Shown in pieces: positions 9,289 through 17,057 of a stretch of DNA of 64,000 bases. Both the position numbers and the translations under genes were made by a program. Under the pieces are notes generated by a model. The model had not been told where the DNA came from. It did not search any database and saw nothing but the letters and a program-made list of their open reading frames with translations. Where the stretch lies: contig CALTTH010000003.1 of the NCBI GenBank assembly GCA_943908365.1, positions 35,104 through 99,103 on the forward strand, in the 5' to 3' direction. Origin of the DNA: an uncultured Hyphomicrobiales bacterium. Its GTDB lineage: Bacteria; Pseudomonadota; Alphaproteobacteria; Rhizobiales; Rhizobiaceae. How positions within the stretch are numbered: the stretch's first letter is position 1; every line of letters begins with the position of its first letter.

Positions 9289-10362
9289 ATGAAAAGACTC
9301 ATCATCGCATTGGCCGCGTCCGCTGCGGCCATCATCGGCGTCGTTCCCGTAGCGCAAGCTGCCGACGCCAAGAAAGTCTGCTTCGTCTATGTCGGTACGC
9401 GTACGGATGGCGGTTGGACGCAGGCGCATGATATCGGCCGTCAGGAATTGCAGAAGCATTTCGGCGACAAGATCGAGACGCCGTTCCTGGAAAGCGTCCC
9501 GGAAGGCCCTGATGCCGAACGCGCCATCGAGCGCATGGCCCGTTCCGGCTGCGACCTGATCTTCACCACGTCGTTTGGCTTCATGGATGCCACGGTCAAG
9601 GTCGCGCAGAAGTTCCCCAAGGTGAAGTTCGAACACGCAACCGGTTTCAAGACGGCGGCAAACCTTGCGACCTATAACTCTCGTTTCTACGAAGGCCGTT
9701 ACATTCAGGGCCAGATCGCTGCGAAGATGTCGCAGAAGGGTGTGGCCGGCTACATCGCTTCCTTCCCGATCCCGGAAGTCGTGATGGGCATCGACGCCTT
9801 CCTGCTCGGCGCACGTTCCGTCAATCCGGACTTCAAGGTCAAGGTTGTCTGGGCCAACACCTGGTTCGACCCCGGCAAGGAAGCCGATGCGGCCAAGGCT
9901 CTGATCGACCAGGGCGTCGATATCCTGACGCAGCACACCGACACAACGGCACCTATGCAGGTTGCTGCAGAGCGCGGTATCAAGGCATTCGGCCAGGCTT
10001 CAGACATGATCAAGGCTGGTCCTAACACACAGCTGACCGCGATCGTCGACACCTGGGGCGCCTATTACATCAAGCGCACACAGGCGCTTCTTGATGGCAC
10101 CTGGAAGTCGGAGTCGGTTTGGGATGGTCTGAAAGACGGCATCCTGACGATGGCGCCCTACACCAACATGCCGGACGACGTGAAGAAGATGGCTGAAGAC
10201 ACCGAGGCGAAGATCAAGTCCGGCGAGCTTCACCCCTTCACCGGTCCTGTGAAGAAGCAGGATGGAACGGAGTGGCTTAAGGCTGGCGAGAAGGCTGAAG
10301 ACGGCGTTCTGCTCGGTCTTAACTTCTACGTGCAAGGCGTAGACGACAAGCTTCCGCAATAA
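9289..10362 (+). CDS. BMP-family periplasmic substrate-binding protein
   Basis: The 357-aa protein begins with a signal peptide (MKRLIIALAASAAAIIG, cleavage likely after VAQA). The mature part has the BMP/PnrA-like motif pattern: GTRTDGGWTQAHDIGRQEL, then DLIFTTSFGFMD and ATYNSRFYEGRYIQGQIA. There is no lipobox, so it is soluble in the periplasm. A frame starting at 9265 exists, but the ATG at 9289 follows AGGGGT and gives a clean signal peptide. It is the last gene of the importer operon and is closed by a strong terminator. The likely ligand is a purine nucleoside or related compound, from family knowledge only. Confidence 0.92.
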   Translation: MKRLIIALAASAAAIIGVVPVAQAADAKKVCFVYVGTRTDGGWTQAHDIGRQELQKHFGDKIETPFLESVPEGPDAERAIERMARSGCDLIFTTSFGFMDATVKVAQKFPKVKFEHATGFKTAANLATYNSRFYEGRYIQGQIAAKMSQKGVAGYIASFPIPEVVMGIDAFLLGARSVNPDFKVKVVWANTWFDPGKEADAAKALIDQGVDILTQHTDTTAPMQVAAERGIKAFGQASDMIKAGPNTQLTAIVDTWGAYYIKRTQALLDGTWKSESVWDGLKDGILTMAPYTNMPDDVKKMAEDTEAKIKSGELHPFTGPVKKQDGTEWLKAGEKAEDGVLLGLNFYVQGVDDKLPQ

Positions 10363-10380
10363 GTCGAGAATTTTACACGA

Positions 10381-10418
10381 GAAAGGGCGCGCAATCCGTT
10401 TTGCGCGCCCTTTCTTAT
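10381..10418 (+). terminator. Intrinsic terminator of the BMP importer operon
   Basis: A perfect 14-bp inverted repeat (GAAAGGGCGCGCAA and its complement at 10401-10414) with a 6-nt loop is followed by TTATT. It lies 18 nt after the binding-protein stop. Confidence 0.92.
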
Positions 10419-10454
10419 TGCGGCGCAATCCTCGAAGCTCATGCCGAAAAAGCA

Positions 10455-10484
10455 AAAAGCCCGCCGATGGAGCGACGGGCTTTT
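10455..10484 (-). terminator. Terminator of the small membrane protein gene (possibly bidirectional)
   Basis: AAAAGCCCG at 10455-10463 pairs with CGGGCTTTT at 10476-10484. Read on the minus strand, the stem ends in a U-rich tail, about 50 nt past the stop of the 55-aa gene. Confidence 0.85.
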
Positions 10485-10533
10485 CCAAGTCTTGACCGCG
10501 CATATGGATGCAGCGGATCGGACAAAATCGTTA

Positions 10534-10701
10534 TCAGAAGACTGCGAGATACTTCAGCAGCGAGATAATACCGATGATGATCACGATGACCTGAGCGATC
10601 TGCTTTGCACTGCCGCCAACCGGCAGGCGAGCGATAAGCCACAGCACCAGTACGATGACCAGAAAGGTGATCAGAATGCTGACTAGCGTCGAGGTAACCA
10701 T
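10534..10701 (-). CDS. Small two-helix membrane protein (Thivi_2564-like)
   Basis: The 55-aa protein is nearly all hydrophobic. An N-terminal helix (SILITFLVIVLVLWLIARLP) and a C-terminal helix (QIAQVIVIIIGIISLLKYL) are joined by the short turn VGGSAK. This matches, from memory, short proteins annotated as Thivi_2564-family membrane proteins; their function is unknown. AGGAG precedes the ATG at good spacing. A terminator follows, and a candidate GGAAC-N18-TT promoter lies about 58 nt upstream of the ATG, suggesting general-stress control. Confidence 0.82.
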   Translation of the reverse strand: MVTSTLVSILITFLVIVLVLWLIARLPVGGSAKQIAQVIVIIIGIISLLKYLAVF

Positions 10702-10758
10702 ATGTCCCAGCTCCTATTTCCGTTTCGATGAACGGCCCGATCACCGTTACGTGAGTAA

Positions 10759-10783
10759 AAGCCGCAATTTAGAATTTGGTTCC
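10759..10783 (-). promoter_or_regulatory. Candidate RpoE2/EcfG-type promoter
   Basis: On the minus strand GGAAC (10783-10779) is followed after exactly 18 nt by TT (10760-10759). This is the spacing reported for rhizobial RpoE2 promoters (GGAAC-N18/19-TT). It points at the 55-aa membrane protein. The motif is short and chance matches occur, so this is a prediction. Confidence 0.45.
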
Positions 10784-10933
10784 ATTGTGCAAAATGAATT
10801 TGCGGGAAATGGAGATTGAGAGCATGTCGCGCAAAATGTCTGCGCGGTCTTTCAATACCAACACGTGACAGGACACAGATGGAAGCGGTGGAAGCGATTC
10901 TGAAAGATCATAACACCGCATAAGGAGGATGGT

Positions 10934-11356
10934 GTGAGCGAGCTACGGGTTAAGAAGCGGGACGTCGGCGCGACAGCCCTTTTGGGACGCAATGGTCATC
11001 CGCACATTGCAACACCGACCGGCGGAAATCTCTCAGTGGTCACGGCCGTTTCGGAGCCTGGCTTCAATCCGCTCGACCTTCTGTACTCCTCGCTCGCCGC
11101 TTGCCTAGCCTTGAGTGCGCGCATTGCCGCAAGCCGCATGGGCGTGCTCAACAGGTTCGAGGCGGTCGAGGCGAAGGTGACGGGAGAAAAGTCTGAGGGT
11201 GAACCCGCCCGCATTCTCCGCTTCGACATGCGGCTGACGATCAGCGGTGATTTTGACGAGGCGACGAAGCAGGCCATTGCCCATGAAGCGGAGAGAATTT
11301 GCACCGTCAGCAATACGCTGCGCGGCGAGGCGGACTTTCATCTGTCTATCGCCTGA
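10934..11356 (+). CDS. OsmC-family protein
   Basis: The 140-aa OsmC/Ohr-fold protein starts with GTG after a strong AAGGAGG at 10921. The central helix SSLAACLALSARIAASR contains the conserved OsmC cysteine. The second site is ERICTVSNTLRG, matching the usual C(P/T)VSNTL with Cys. Both active cysteines are therefore present, compatible with thiol-dependent organic hydroperoxide reduction in the cytoplasm. It is a single gene converging on the deformylase-like operon, with 28 nt between stops. Substrate and inducer are unknown. Confidence 0.9.
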   Translation: MSELRVKKRDVGATALLGRNGHPHIATPTGGNLSVVTAVSEPGFNPLDLLYSSLAACLALSARIAASRMGVLNRFEAVEAKVTGEKSEGEPARILRFDMRLTISGDFDEATKQAIAHEAERICTVSNTLRGEADFHLSIA

Positions 11357-11384
11357 TACCGTTCCGAACTGCGCTGGCCATTAA

Positions 11385-11876
11385 TCAGCGCTGCATCTTT
11401 TCCCATTTGCGGATCAGCCGGTCGCGCTTGAGCTTCGATAGGCGCTTGATCCAGAAGATGCCGTCGAGCTGATCGGTCTCATGCTGAATGCAGACGGCGT
11501 GAAAACCATCCGCGATCTCCTCCTGCTCAGCGCCCGTCAAATCCTGAAACCGCAACGTCACCCGCCGGGGACGTTCCAGTTCCTCTGTGACTCCCGGCAT
11601 GGAAACGCTGCCCTCGATATGGCGCATCGTCTCTGTCGAGATATGGATAATCTCAGGATTGACGTAGGTCAGGATCTTGCCGGGCTCAAGCTCCAGTACG
11701 AAAACCCTCTGAAAGACGCCGATATGTGCCGCCGTGATCCCCACACCAGGTGCTGCGCGCATGGTGTCGACAAGGTCCTGCTGCAGGGTGGCGAGATCTG
11801 GGCCAAACGTCGCGACCGGCTCGCATGGGGTGGCAAGGGCAGGGGCTGGGTATCGGACGATGGTGCGAACGGTCAT
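11385..11876 (-). CDS. Peptide deformylase-like protein with degenerate metal site
   Basis: The 163-aa protein is clearly of the deformylase fold. Motif 1 is GVGITAAH (residues 44-51, usual Gln replaced by His). Motif 2 is EGSVSMPG with Ser90 where PDF has the metal-ligand Cys. Motif 3 is QHETDQ: His132 and Glu133 are kept, but Gln136 replaces the second ligand His. Two of the three metal ligands are therefore missing. Housekeeping PDF must lie elsewhere in the genome. The start overlaps the upstream 111-aa gene by ATGA, making it the third gene of a coupled operon with an FdhF-like oxidoreductase. Activity is uncertain. Confidence 0.88.
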   Translation of the reverse strand: MTVRTIVRYPAPALATPCEPVATFGPDLATLQQDLVDTMRAAPGVGITAAHIGVFQRVFVLELEPGKILTYVNPEIIHISTETMRHIEGSVSMPGVTEELERPRRVTLRFQDLTGAEQEEIADGFHAVCIQHETDQLDGIFWIKRLSKLKRDRLIRKWEKMQR

Positions 11877-12208
11877 GACGTCTGGGAACTCAAAGATGCA
11901 GGCTTCAGAGCGTTGGATGCGGTGGTCGCAAGCGCTCTTGCCTTTTCCGTCAATTCTACGAAGGTCCGCTGTGTTCGGGCTTCGCGGCGAAGGATATGGA
12001 GCAGTGTGCCGGAAAGCGCGCTGATCTCCCGCAGCACCAAAGCATGGGCAATACCAAGTTTGTTTGAAAGGCTGCGACTGTCACTTCCGAGACCGATATG
12101 GACCGCCACAATGAGCGCAGCGCCTGTCGGTTGAAGTCCAGCCGGCGCGATCTGCAGCAGTCTGTCCACCGCGGCCATGAAGCGCGTTGCGGTGTCTTCC
12201 TCGTCCAT
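11873..12208 (-). CDS. Conserved-looking 111-aa protein of unknown function in FdhF-like operon
   Basis: I do not recognise the family. It is soluble-looking and mostly helical: an acidic start (MDEEDTATRFMAAVDRLLQ), a central GAALIVAVHIGLGSDSRSLSNKLGIAHALVLREI segment reminiscent of a helical bundle, and a Thr/Ala-rich end. Its ATG shares one base with the FdhF-like stop (TAATG), and its stop overlaps the deformylase-like start by ATGA. This tight double coupling argues that it is real and works with its neighbours, perhaps as an accessory or chaperone of the molybdoenzyme. Confidence 0.8.
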   Translation of the reverse strand: MDEEDTATRFMAAVDRLLQIAPAGLQPTGAALIVAVHIGLGSDSRSLSNKLGIAHALVLREISALSGTLLHILRREARTQRTFVELTEKARALATTASNALKPASLSSQTS

Positions 12209-14514
12209 TATGCCGCCGCGGCCTCGCCCCGCAATCGCACCGACACCAGCACGGATTTGGAGGTTGGGGTGAAGCTGCCTTCGCCATAACTGTGTAGCGG
12301 CACGAGAACGTTGAGCTCTGGGTAGTAACCGCCGACGCTGCCCTGCGGTATGTCGTACGGCGCCAGACGGAAATCCTTCGCGATCCGTTCGACGCCATCG
12401 CCATATTCGCCGATCACATCGACCCGCTGTTTGGCGTGGGCGCCGAGCGTCTCCATATCCTTTGGGTTCATGAAGATCACCTGACGTTCGCCGTAAACGC
12501 CGCGGTAGCGGTCATCGAGGCCGTAGATGGTGGTGTTGTACTGGTCGTGGCTGCGGAAAGTCTGGAGCACGAACAAACCGTCTTTCGACAATGCCGCCTG
12601 ATGCTCCGTCATTTCCGGCAGAGGGCCGGTAAAGAAGACCGCTTTCTTTTCCGGTGTTTGCCATTCACGCTCAGCTGCCGCGTTGCGAAGATGGAAGCCG
12701 CGTGGCACCCGCACGCGCTCGTTGAACTCGTGGAAGCCTGGAATGACCCGCTCGATCATGTCTCGAATCAGATCGTAATCATCCGCAAGGGCGTTCCAGT
12801 TGACGCGGTCACTGCCAAGCGTGGCTTCCGCGATACCCGCAATGATGGCAACTTCGGAACGCAGTTCGGGCGATGCCGGCTCATTTATCCCGCCAGAACC
12901 ATGGACCATGCTCATGGAATCCTCGACCGTCACGATCTGCGGCAGGCCTGCGGAATTGCGGTCGATCTCGGTGCGGCCGAGGCATGGCAGGATGAACGAG
13001 GTTTCTCCAGGCACCAGATGCGAATGGTTGAGCTTGGTCGCGATGTTGACGGTCAGCTTCTGCTTTTTGAACGCTTCGATGATCAGCGGGCTGTCGGGCG
13101 TGGCGCGCAGGAAGTTGCCGCCAAGCGCGATAAAGGCCTGAGCGTGGCCATCCAGCATGGCGCTGATCGCTTCCACCGTGTTGTGCCCACGGTTGCGCGG
13201 CATCGTCACGCCGAGTTCCTTTTCGAGCGCATCAAGCAGGGCAGGCGGTGCCTTCTCGTCGATGCCAACAGTGCGATCGCCTTGCACGTTCGAATGGCCG
13301 CGGACAGGGCAGAGGCCAGCACCGGGCCGCCCGACATTGCCCCGAAGCAGCATCAGATTGGTGATCTCGCGAACGATAGCGACGGAGTGCTTGTGCTGAG
13401 TGACACCCATCGCCCATGTGGCGATGACGGAACTGGCATTCATGTAGATGGAGGCCGCTTCCTCGATCGCCTCACGTGTCAAACCCGACTGGTCGAGAAT
13501 GGTCTCCCAGCTCGTTGCATCCACGGCAGCGCGGTATGCCTCGAATTCCACGGCATGGCTGGCGAGGAAGTCATAGTCGATGATGGCTGGCTGACCCGCG
13601 GCGCGCGCCGCCTCATCGGCCGCGAACACCACCTTGCTGATACCGCGAATAGCGGCCATGTCGCCGCCCTGGCGTGGCTGGTAGTAATTGGTGGCAATCT
13701 TCGTGTTACTGCCGCTGATCATCTCCAGCTTGTCCTGCGGATCACTGAAGCGCTGCAGACCTTTTTCCTTGATCGGATTGAAGACGGCAATGCGCGCGCC
13801 ACGAAGTGCCGCTCGCCTTAGATCGCCCAGCATGCGTGGATGGTTGGTGCCGGGATTCTGGCCAATGACGAAGATCGCATCGGTCTTCTCGAAATCCTCC
13901 AGAAGCACGGTACCCTTGCCGACACCGATCGAGGCTTTCAGACCGACGCCGCTCGCCTCATGGCACATGTTGGAGCAGTCGGGAAAATTGTTGGTGCCGT
14001 AAAGTCGGACCATCAGCTGATAGAGGAAGGCAGCTTCATTGGAGGCCCGACCGGATGTGTAGAACTCGGCGCGATCCGGGCTGTCGAGTCCGCGCAGGAT
14101 GGTCCCGATCTCGCGGAATGCATCGTCCCAGGACACAGGCACGTATTGGTCGGAGGAACGATCGTAACGCAGTGGGTTCGTCAGGCGGCCTTGTTTCTCA
14201 AGCTCGTAATCCGACCATTGCCTCAGCGCGGAGACCGTATGCGCAGCGAAGAACTCCGGCGGAACGCGGGCCTCCGTGGCTTCCCAGGATACGGCCTTTA
14301 CACCGTTTTCGCAAAATTCGAAGGATGAGCCATGCTCCGGGTCGCCCCAGGCGCAGCCAGGGCAATCGAAGCCATCGGGCTGATTGGTCTTGAGAAGCGC
14401 CTTCGCATTGGAGAGGGGTGCTCCGGATTCCAGCAGGCGCTTGCCAACACTTTTCAGCGCGCCCCAGCCGCCGGCCGCGGATGAGGGCTTACCGATGAAA
14501 TCCATCTTACCCAT
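12208..14514 (-). CDS. FdhF/YdeP-family molybdopterin oxidoreductase
   Basis: The 768-aa protein has the formate-dehydrogenase-H-like fold. The N-terminus has CPGC (C51, C54) and C68 (FEFCENG), which may bind an Fe-S cluster or be structural; it lacks the full CxxCxxxC pattern of FdhF. SNMCHEASGVGL places Cys184 as the expected molybdenum ligand. MGD-binding segments such as IFVIGQNPGTNHPRM and RGHSNVQGDRTVG follow. The frame opens at 14586, but the ATG at 14514 has AAGGAGAG 8 nt ahead. It heads an operon with an unknown protein and a deformylase-like protein. YdeP relatives are linked to acid resistance; formate oxidation is not proven. Confidence 0.88.
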   Translation of the reverse strand: MGKMDFIGKPSSAAGGWGALKSVGKRLLESGAPLSNAKALLKTNQPDGFDCPGCAWGDPEHGSSFEFCENGVKAVSWEATEARVPPEFFAAHTVSALRQWSDYELEKQGRLTNPLRYDRSSDQYVPVSWDDAFREIGTILRGLDSPDRAEFYTSGRASNEAAFLYQLMVRLYGTNNFPDCSNMCHEASGVGLKASIGVGKGTVLLEDFEKTDAIFVIGQNPGTNHPRMLGDLRRAALRGARIAVFNPIKEKGLQRFSDPQDKLEMISGSNTKIATNYYQPRQGGDMAAIRGISKVVFAADEAARAAGQPAIIDYDFLASHAVEFEAYRAAVDATSWETILDQSGLTREAIEEAASIYMNASSVIATWAMGVTQHKHSVAIVREITNLMLLRGNVGRPGAGLCPVRGHSNVQGDRTVGIDEKAPPALLDALEKELGVTMPRNRGHNTVEAISAMLDGHAQAFIALGGNFLRATPDSPLIIEAFKKQKLTVNIATKLNHSHLVPGETSFILPCLGRTEIDRNSAGLPQIVTVEDSMSMVHGSGGINEPASPELRSEVAIIAGIAEATLGSDRVNWNALADDYDLIRDMIERVIPGFHEFNERVRVPRGFHLRNAAAEREWQTPEKKAVFFTGPLPEMTEHQAALSKDGLFVLQTFRSHDQYNTTIYGLDDRYRGVYGERQVIFMNPKDMETLGAHAKQRVDVIGEYGDGVERIAKDFRLAPYDIPQGSVGGYYPELNVLVPLHSYGEGSFTPTSKSVLVSVRLRGEAAAA

Positions 14515-14681
14515 TATAACATCTCTCCTTGAAGGCTTTGTCTCGATCGGTGCCAAAAAAAGACTCACCCGATCCTTGGTTTGCACTGCAGCATAACTGT
14601 TCAGATAGGCGCTTACCTAGCATATATCAATTCTCTGCGTTGCACGGATGCGCGTTTCGTTTTCCCATTAGCGACACCCCG

Positions 14682-14702
14682 TCCGTGTGTTGACGACACG
14701 GA
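14682..14702. promoter_or_regulatory. Inverted repeat in the fdhF-like/mgtE divergent region
   Basis: TCCGTGT (14682-14688) and ACACGGA (14696-14702) form perfect 7-bp arms around a 7-nt spacer. It lies between two divergent genes and may be an operator or a leader hairpin. No family assignment. Confidence 0.4.
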
Positions 14703-14843
14703 GCCACCCGTCGCTGCGGTGCGATGATGGCGAGGAAGACGATGAAACCAGTTCTTGCCTAACGGGTTGTTGACATTGTTGTTCTAAACGACAATCTCCA
14801 GCCCGTTGCAAAGCAGGCCAATGACCGGAGAAGGGGGCGCAAG

Positions 14844-16271
14844 TTGACACAAGCCGACCACGATCATCCCGCAACGGAAGAGGCCAAGCGTCCGGAAGTG
14901 ATGGCCGACATCTATGCCGAAGACGGCTCGATCCGGTCAGACTTTCTCGCCATGGTCGGCGCGGCGATCGCCGATCGCGACGTGCTCTTCCTGCGCGAAA
15001 ACGTCGCCCGCCTGCATGAATCCGAACTGGGCGACCTCCTGGAATCGATCCAGCCGGAGCAGCGCCACGCACTTGTGCGTCTGCTAGGCACCGACTTCGA
15101 CATGACCGCACTGACCGAGGTGGATGAAGCAATCCGCCTCGATATCGTCGAGCAGATGCCAAACGAGCAGATCGCTGCCGGTATCGGCGAACTCGATTCG
15201 GACGACGCGGTCTACATTCTGGAAGACCTCGACCGCGAGGACCGCGAAGACATTCTCTCGCAGATGCCGTTCACCGAACGTGTCAGGCTCATGCGGGCGC
15301 TGGACTATCCGGAAAGCTCTGCCGGTCGCCGTATGCAGACCGAGTTCGTCGCGGTGCCGCCGTTCTGGACGGTCGGCCAGACGATCGACTACCTGCGTGA
15401 AGAGGAGGAGTTGCCCGAATCCTTCTCCCAGATTTTCGTTATCGATCCCACCTTCAAGCTTGTCGGCGCGCTCGACCTCGATCGGCTGCTCCGCTCAAAG
15501 CGGCAGGTGAAGATCGAAACCATCATGCACGAAACAAACCATCCCATTCCCGCGGAGATGGACCAGGAAGAGGCAGCCCAGCTCTTCGAGCAATATGACC
15601 TTCTGTCTGCGGCGGTCGTGGACAGCAACGGTCGCCTCGTCGGCGTGCTGACCATCGATGACGTGGTGGACGTTATCCAGGAAGAGGCGGAGGAAGACTT
15701 GCTTCGCCTCGGCGGCGTTGGCGATGAAGAACTGTCCGATAGTATCGCCAGCACGTCCAAATCCCGTGTGCCGTGGCTTGGCATCAATCTGATGACGGCT
15801 TTCCTTGCAGCCTCGGTGATCGAACTTTTCGACGCCACGATTCAGCAGGTCGTGGCACTTGCCATCCTGATGCCCATCGTCGCGGGCATGGGCGGCAACG
15901 CTGGATCGCAGACGATGACCGTTTCGGTGCGCGCTCTCGCCACCAAAAACCTCGATATCCACAACGCGGCGCGCATCATCCGACGTGAGGCCGGTGTGGG
16001 CCTTTTGAACGGCGCGCTCTTCGGCTGTGCAATCGGAATTATTGCTGGCATCTGGTTTCACGACGTCAACATCGGCGGCATCATCGCAACAGCCATGCTG
16101 ATCAACATGCTCGCCGCGGCTCTGGCTGGTATATTGATTCCTCTGTTTCTCGATAAGTTCGGCGCCGATCCGGCCGTTTCATCCGCCGTCTTCGTCACGG
16201 CGGTGACAGATATCGTCGGCTTCTTCTCATTCCTTGGCTTGGCAACATGGTGGTTCGGCATATCAGGATGA
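14844..16271 (+). CDS. mgtE: Magnesium transporter MgtE
   Basis: The 475-aa protein has the MgtE layout. An acidic N-domain with repeated helical hairpins (HESELGDLLESIQPEQRHALVRLL, LEDLDREDREDILSQMP) covers about residues 30-130. A CBS pair follows (about 135-265). The C-terminal five-helix pore includes PIVAGMGGNAGSQTMTVSVRA, the conserved Mg2+ selectivity region. It imports Mg2+ and is gated by Mg2+ binding at the N/CBS domains. The start is a TTG after AGAAGGGGGCG; no in-frame ATG fits better. A MerR regulator starts 22 nt after its stop. Confidence 0.95.
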   Translation: MTQADHDHPATEEAKRPEVMADIYAEDGSIRSDFLAMVGAAIADRDVLFLRENVARLHESELGDLLESIQPEQRHALVRLLGTDFDMTALTEVDEAIRLDIVEQMPNEQIAAGIGELDSDDAVYILEDLDREDREDILSQMPFTERVRLMRALDYPESSAGRRMQTEFVAVPPFWTVGQTIDYLREEEELPESFSQIFVIDPTFKLVGALDLDRLLRSKRQVKIETIMHETNHPIPAEMDQEEAAQLFEQYDLLSAAVVDSNGRLVGVLTIDDVVDVIQEEAEEDLLRLGGVGDEELSDSIASTSKSRVPWLGINLMTAFLAASVIELFDATIQQVVALAILMPIVAGMGGNAGSQTMTVSVRALATKNLDIHNAARIIRREAGVGLLNGALFGCAIGIIAGIWFHDVNIGGIIATAMLINMLAAALAGILIPLFLDKFGADPAVSSAVFVTAVTDIVGFFSFLGLATWWFGISG

Positions 16272-16281
16272 GGATCGAAAA

Positions 16282-16303
16282 TTGACTTTTACGTGAAGGT
16301 CAA
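16282..16303. promoter_or_regulatory. LiuR-like palindromic operator overlapping the MerR gene start
   Basis: A 22-bp imperfect palindrome has outer arms TTGAC/GTCAA and core ACGT; 18 of 22 positions are self-complementary. It resembles MerR-family (LiuR-type) sites of proteobacteria. It overlaps the annotated GTG at 16293, so it either autoregulates the gene or indicates that the true start is downstream. Confidence 0.6.
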
Positions 16304-16724
16304 ACATAATGTCCGGCAGCCAGAATCGGACAAAGCCTTGAATAAGTATTATAGCATCACGGAACTGACGCGCGAATTCGGTGTATCCACCCGTACTCTT
16401 CGTTTTTACGAGGATGAGGGCCTGATCCACCCCGAGCGCCGCGGCCGTACACGCTTGTTCCGCGCCGCCGATCGTAGGCTCATTCAGGAGATTCTCCGTG
16501 GCCGCCGCATCGGCTTTACGATCGCCGAAATCCGCGAAATCATTCAGGTGTACAAAGAGCCGCCGGGTGAATCCGGCCAGCTCGAACTTCTGATGAAGAA
16601 GGTCGATGAGAAGCGCGCCGACCTTCGTCAGAAGCGCCGCGACATTGAAGAGACGCTTGCCGAACTCGACAATGTTGAGGAAGCTTGCCTCACACGATTG
16701 GCAGAAATCGGCGTCGGAACCTGA
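16293..16724 (+). CDS. MerR-family transcriptional regulator (LiuR-like)
   Basis: The protein is 143 aa from the GTG at 16293, or 128 aa from the TTG at 16338 (LNKYYSITELTREFGV), which matches the usual family N-terminus. The winged HTH is STRTLRFYEDEGLIHPERRGRTRLF. A C-terminal coiled coil (LLMKKVDEKRADLRQKRRDIEETLAELDNVEE) mediates dimerisation. There is no metal-binding Cys pattern, so it is not a CueR/HmrR sensor. LiuR relatives control branched-chain amino acid or fatty acid catabolism. No target operon is adjacent apart from its own operator and mgtE upstream. Confidence 0.88.
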   Translation: MKVKHNVRQPESDKALNKYYSITELTREFGVSTRTLRFYEDEGLIHPERRGRTRLFRAADRRLIQEILRGRRIGFTIAEIREIIQVYKEPPGESGQLELLMKKVDEKRADLRQKRRDIEETLAELDNVEEACLTRLAEIGVGT

Positions 16725-17057
16725 CGGACCGCTTCGCCTTTTGCTGTTGAGAGTTGGGCACTGAAATCTGTCAGTAGCCTCAATCTGGCGCCCACCTTCA
16801 TTCTAGCCTTGTGCTCCCACCGTCGTAATTTAATCCTTTGCTAACCACGCTTGAAGACCCTTTGGAACGGTTAAGTCATAAAACTGTTTTATGGCGTTAG
16901 TTTCAAATCGCATCTTCAAGCCCGGGCATGATGCTCGCAATGGTGACTGCAACCGACCGTGTTTGTCGGTTCGCGTGACGCAGGGCTGATAAAAAATGTT
17001 TCCCTGATCAACGGCGACGCCGCGCCATCCTCGTGCGTGGCATGGGTATATAGAGTT
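16725..17057. promoter_or_regulatory. Leader region of the EAL gene with hairpins and a candidate RpoE2-type promoter
   Basis: No gene is seen. GGAAC at 16864-16868 is followed 18 nt later by TTTT (16887), fitting GGAAC-N18-TT. Overlapping this, CATAAAA/TTTTATG (16877-16893) is a perfect 7-bp palindrome with a 3-nt centre. A second hairpin, AACCGAC/GTCGGTT (16951-16971), would lie in a long 5' leader of the phosphodiesterase. Confidence 0.4.

Noticed and set aside
12436..13821. 461-codon plus-strand frame opposite the FdhF-like gene
   Set aside because: Antisense shadow of a strongly conserved enzyme in GC-rich DNA; its protein has no domain-like pattern.
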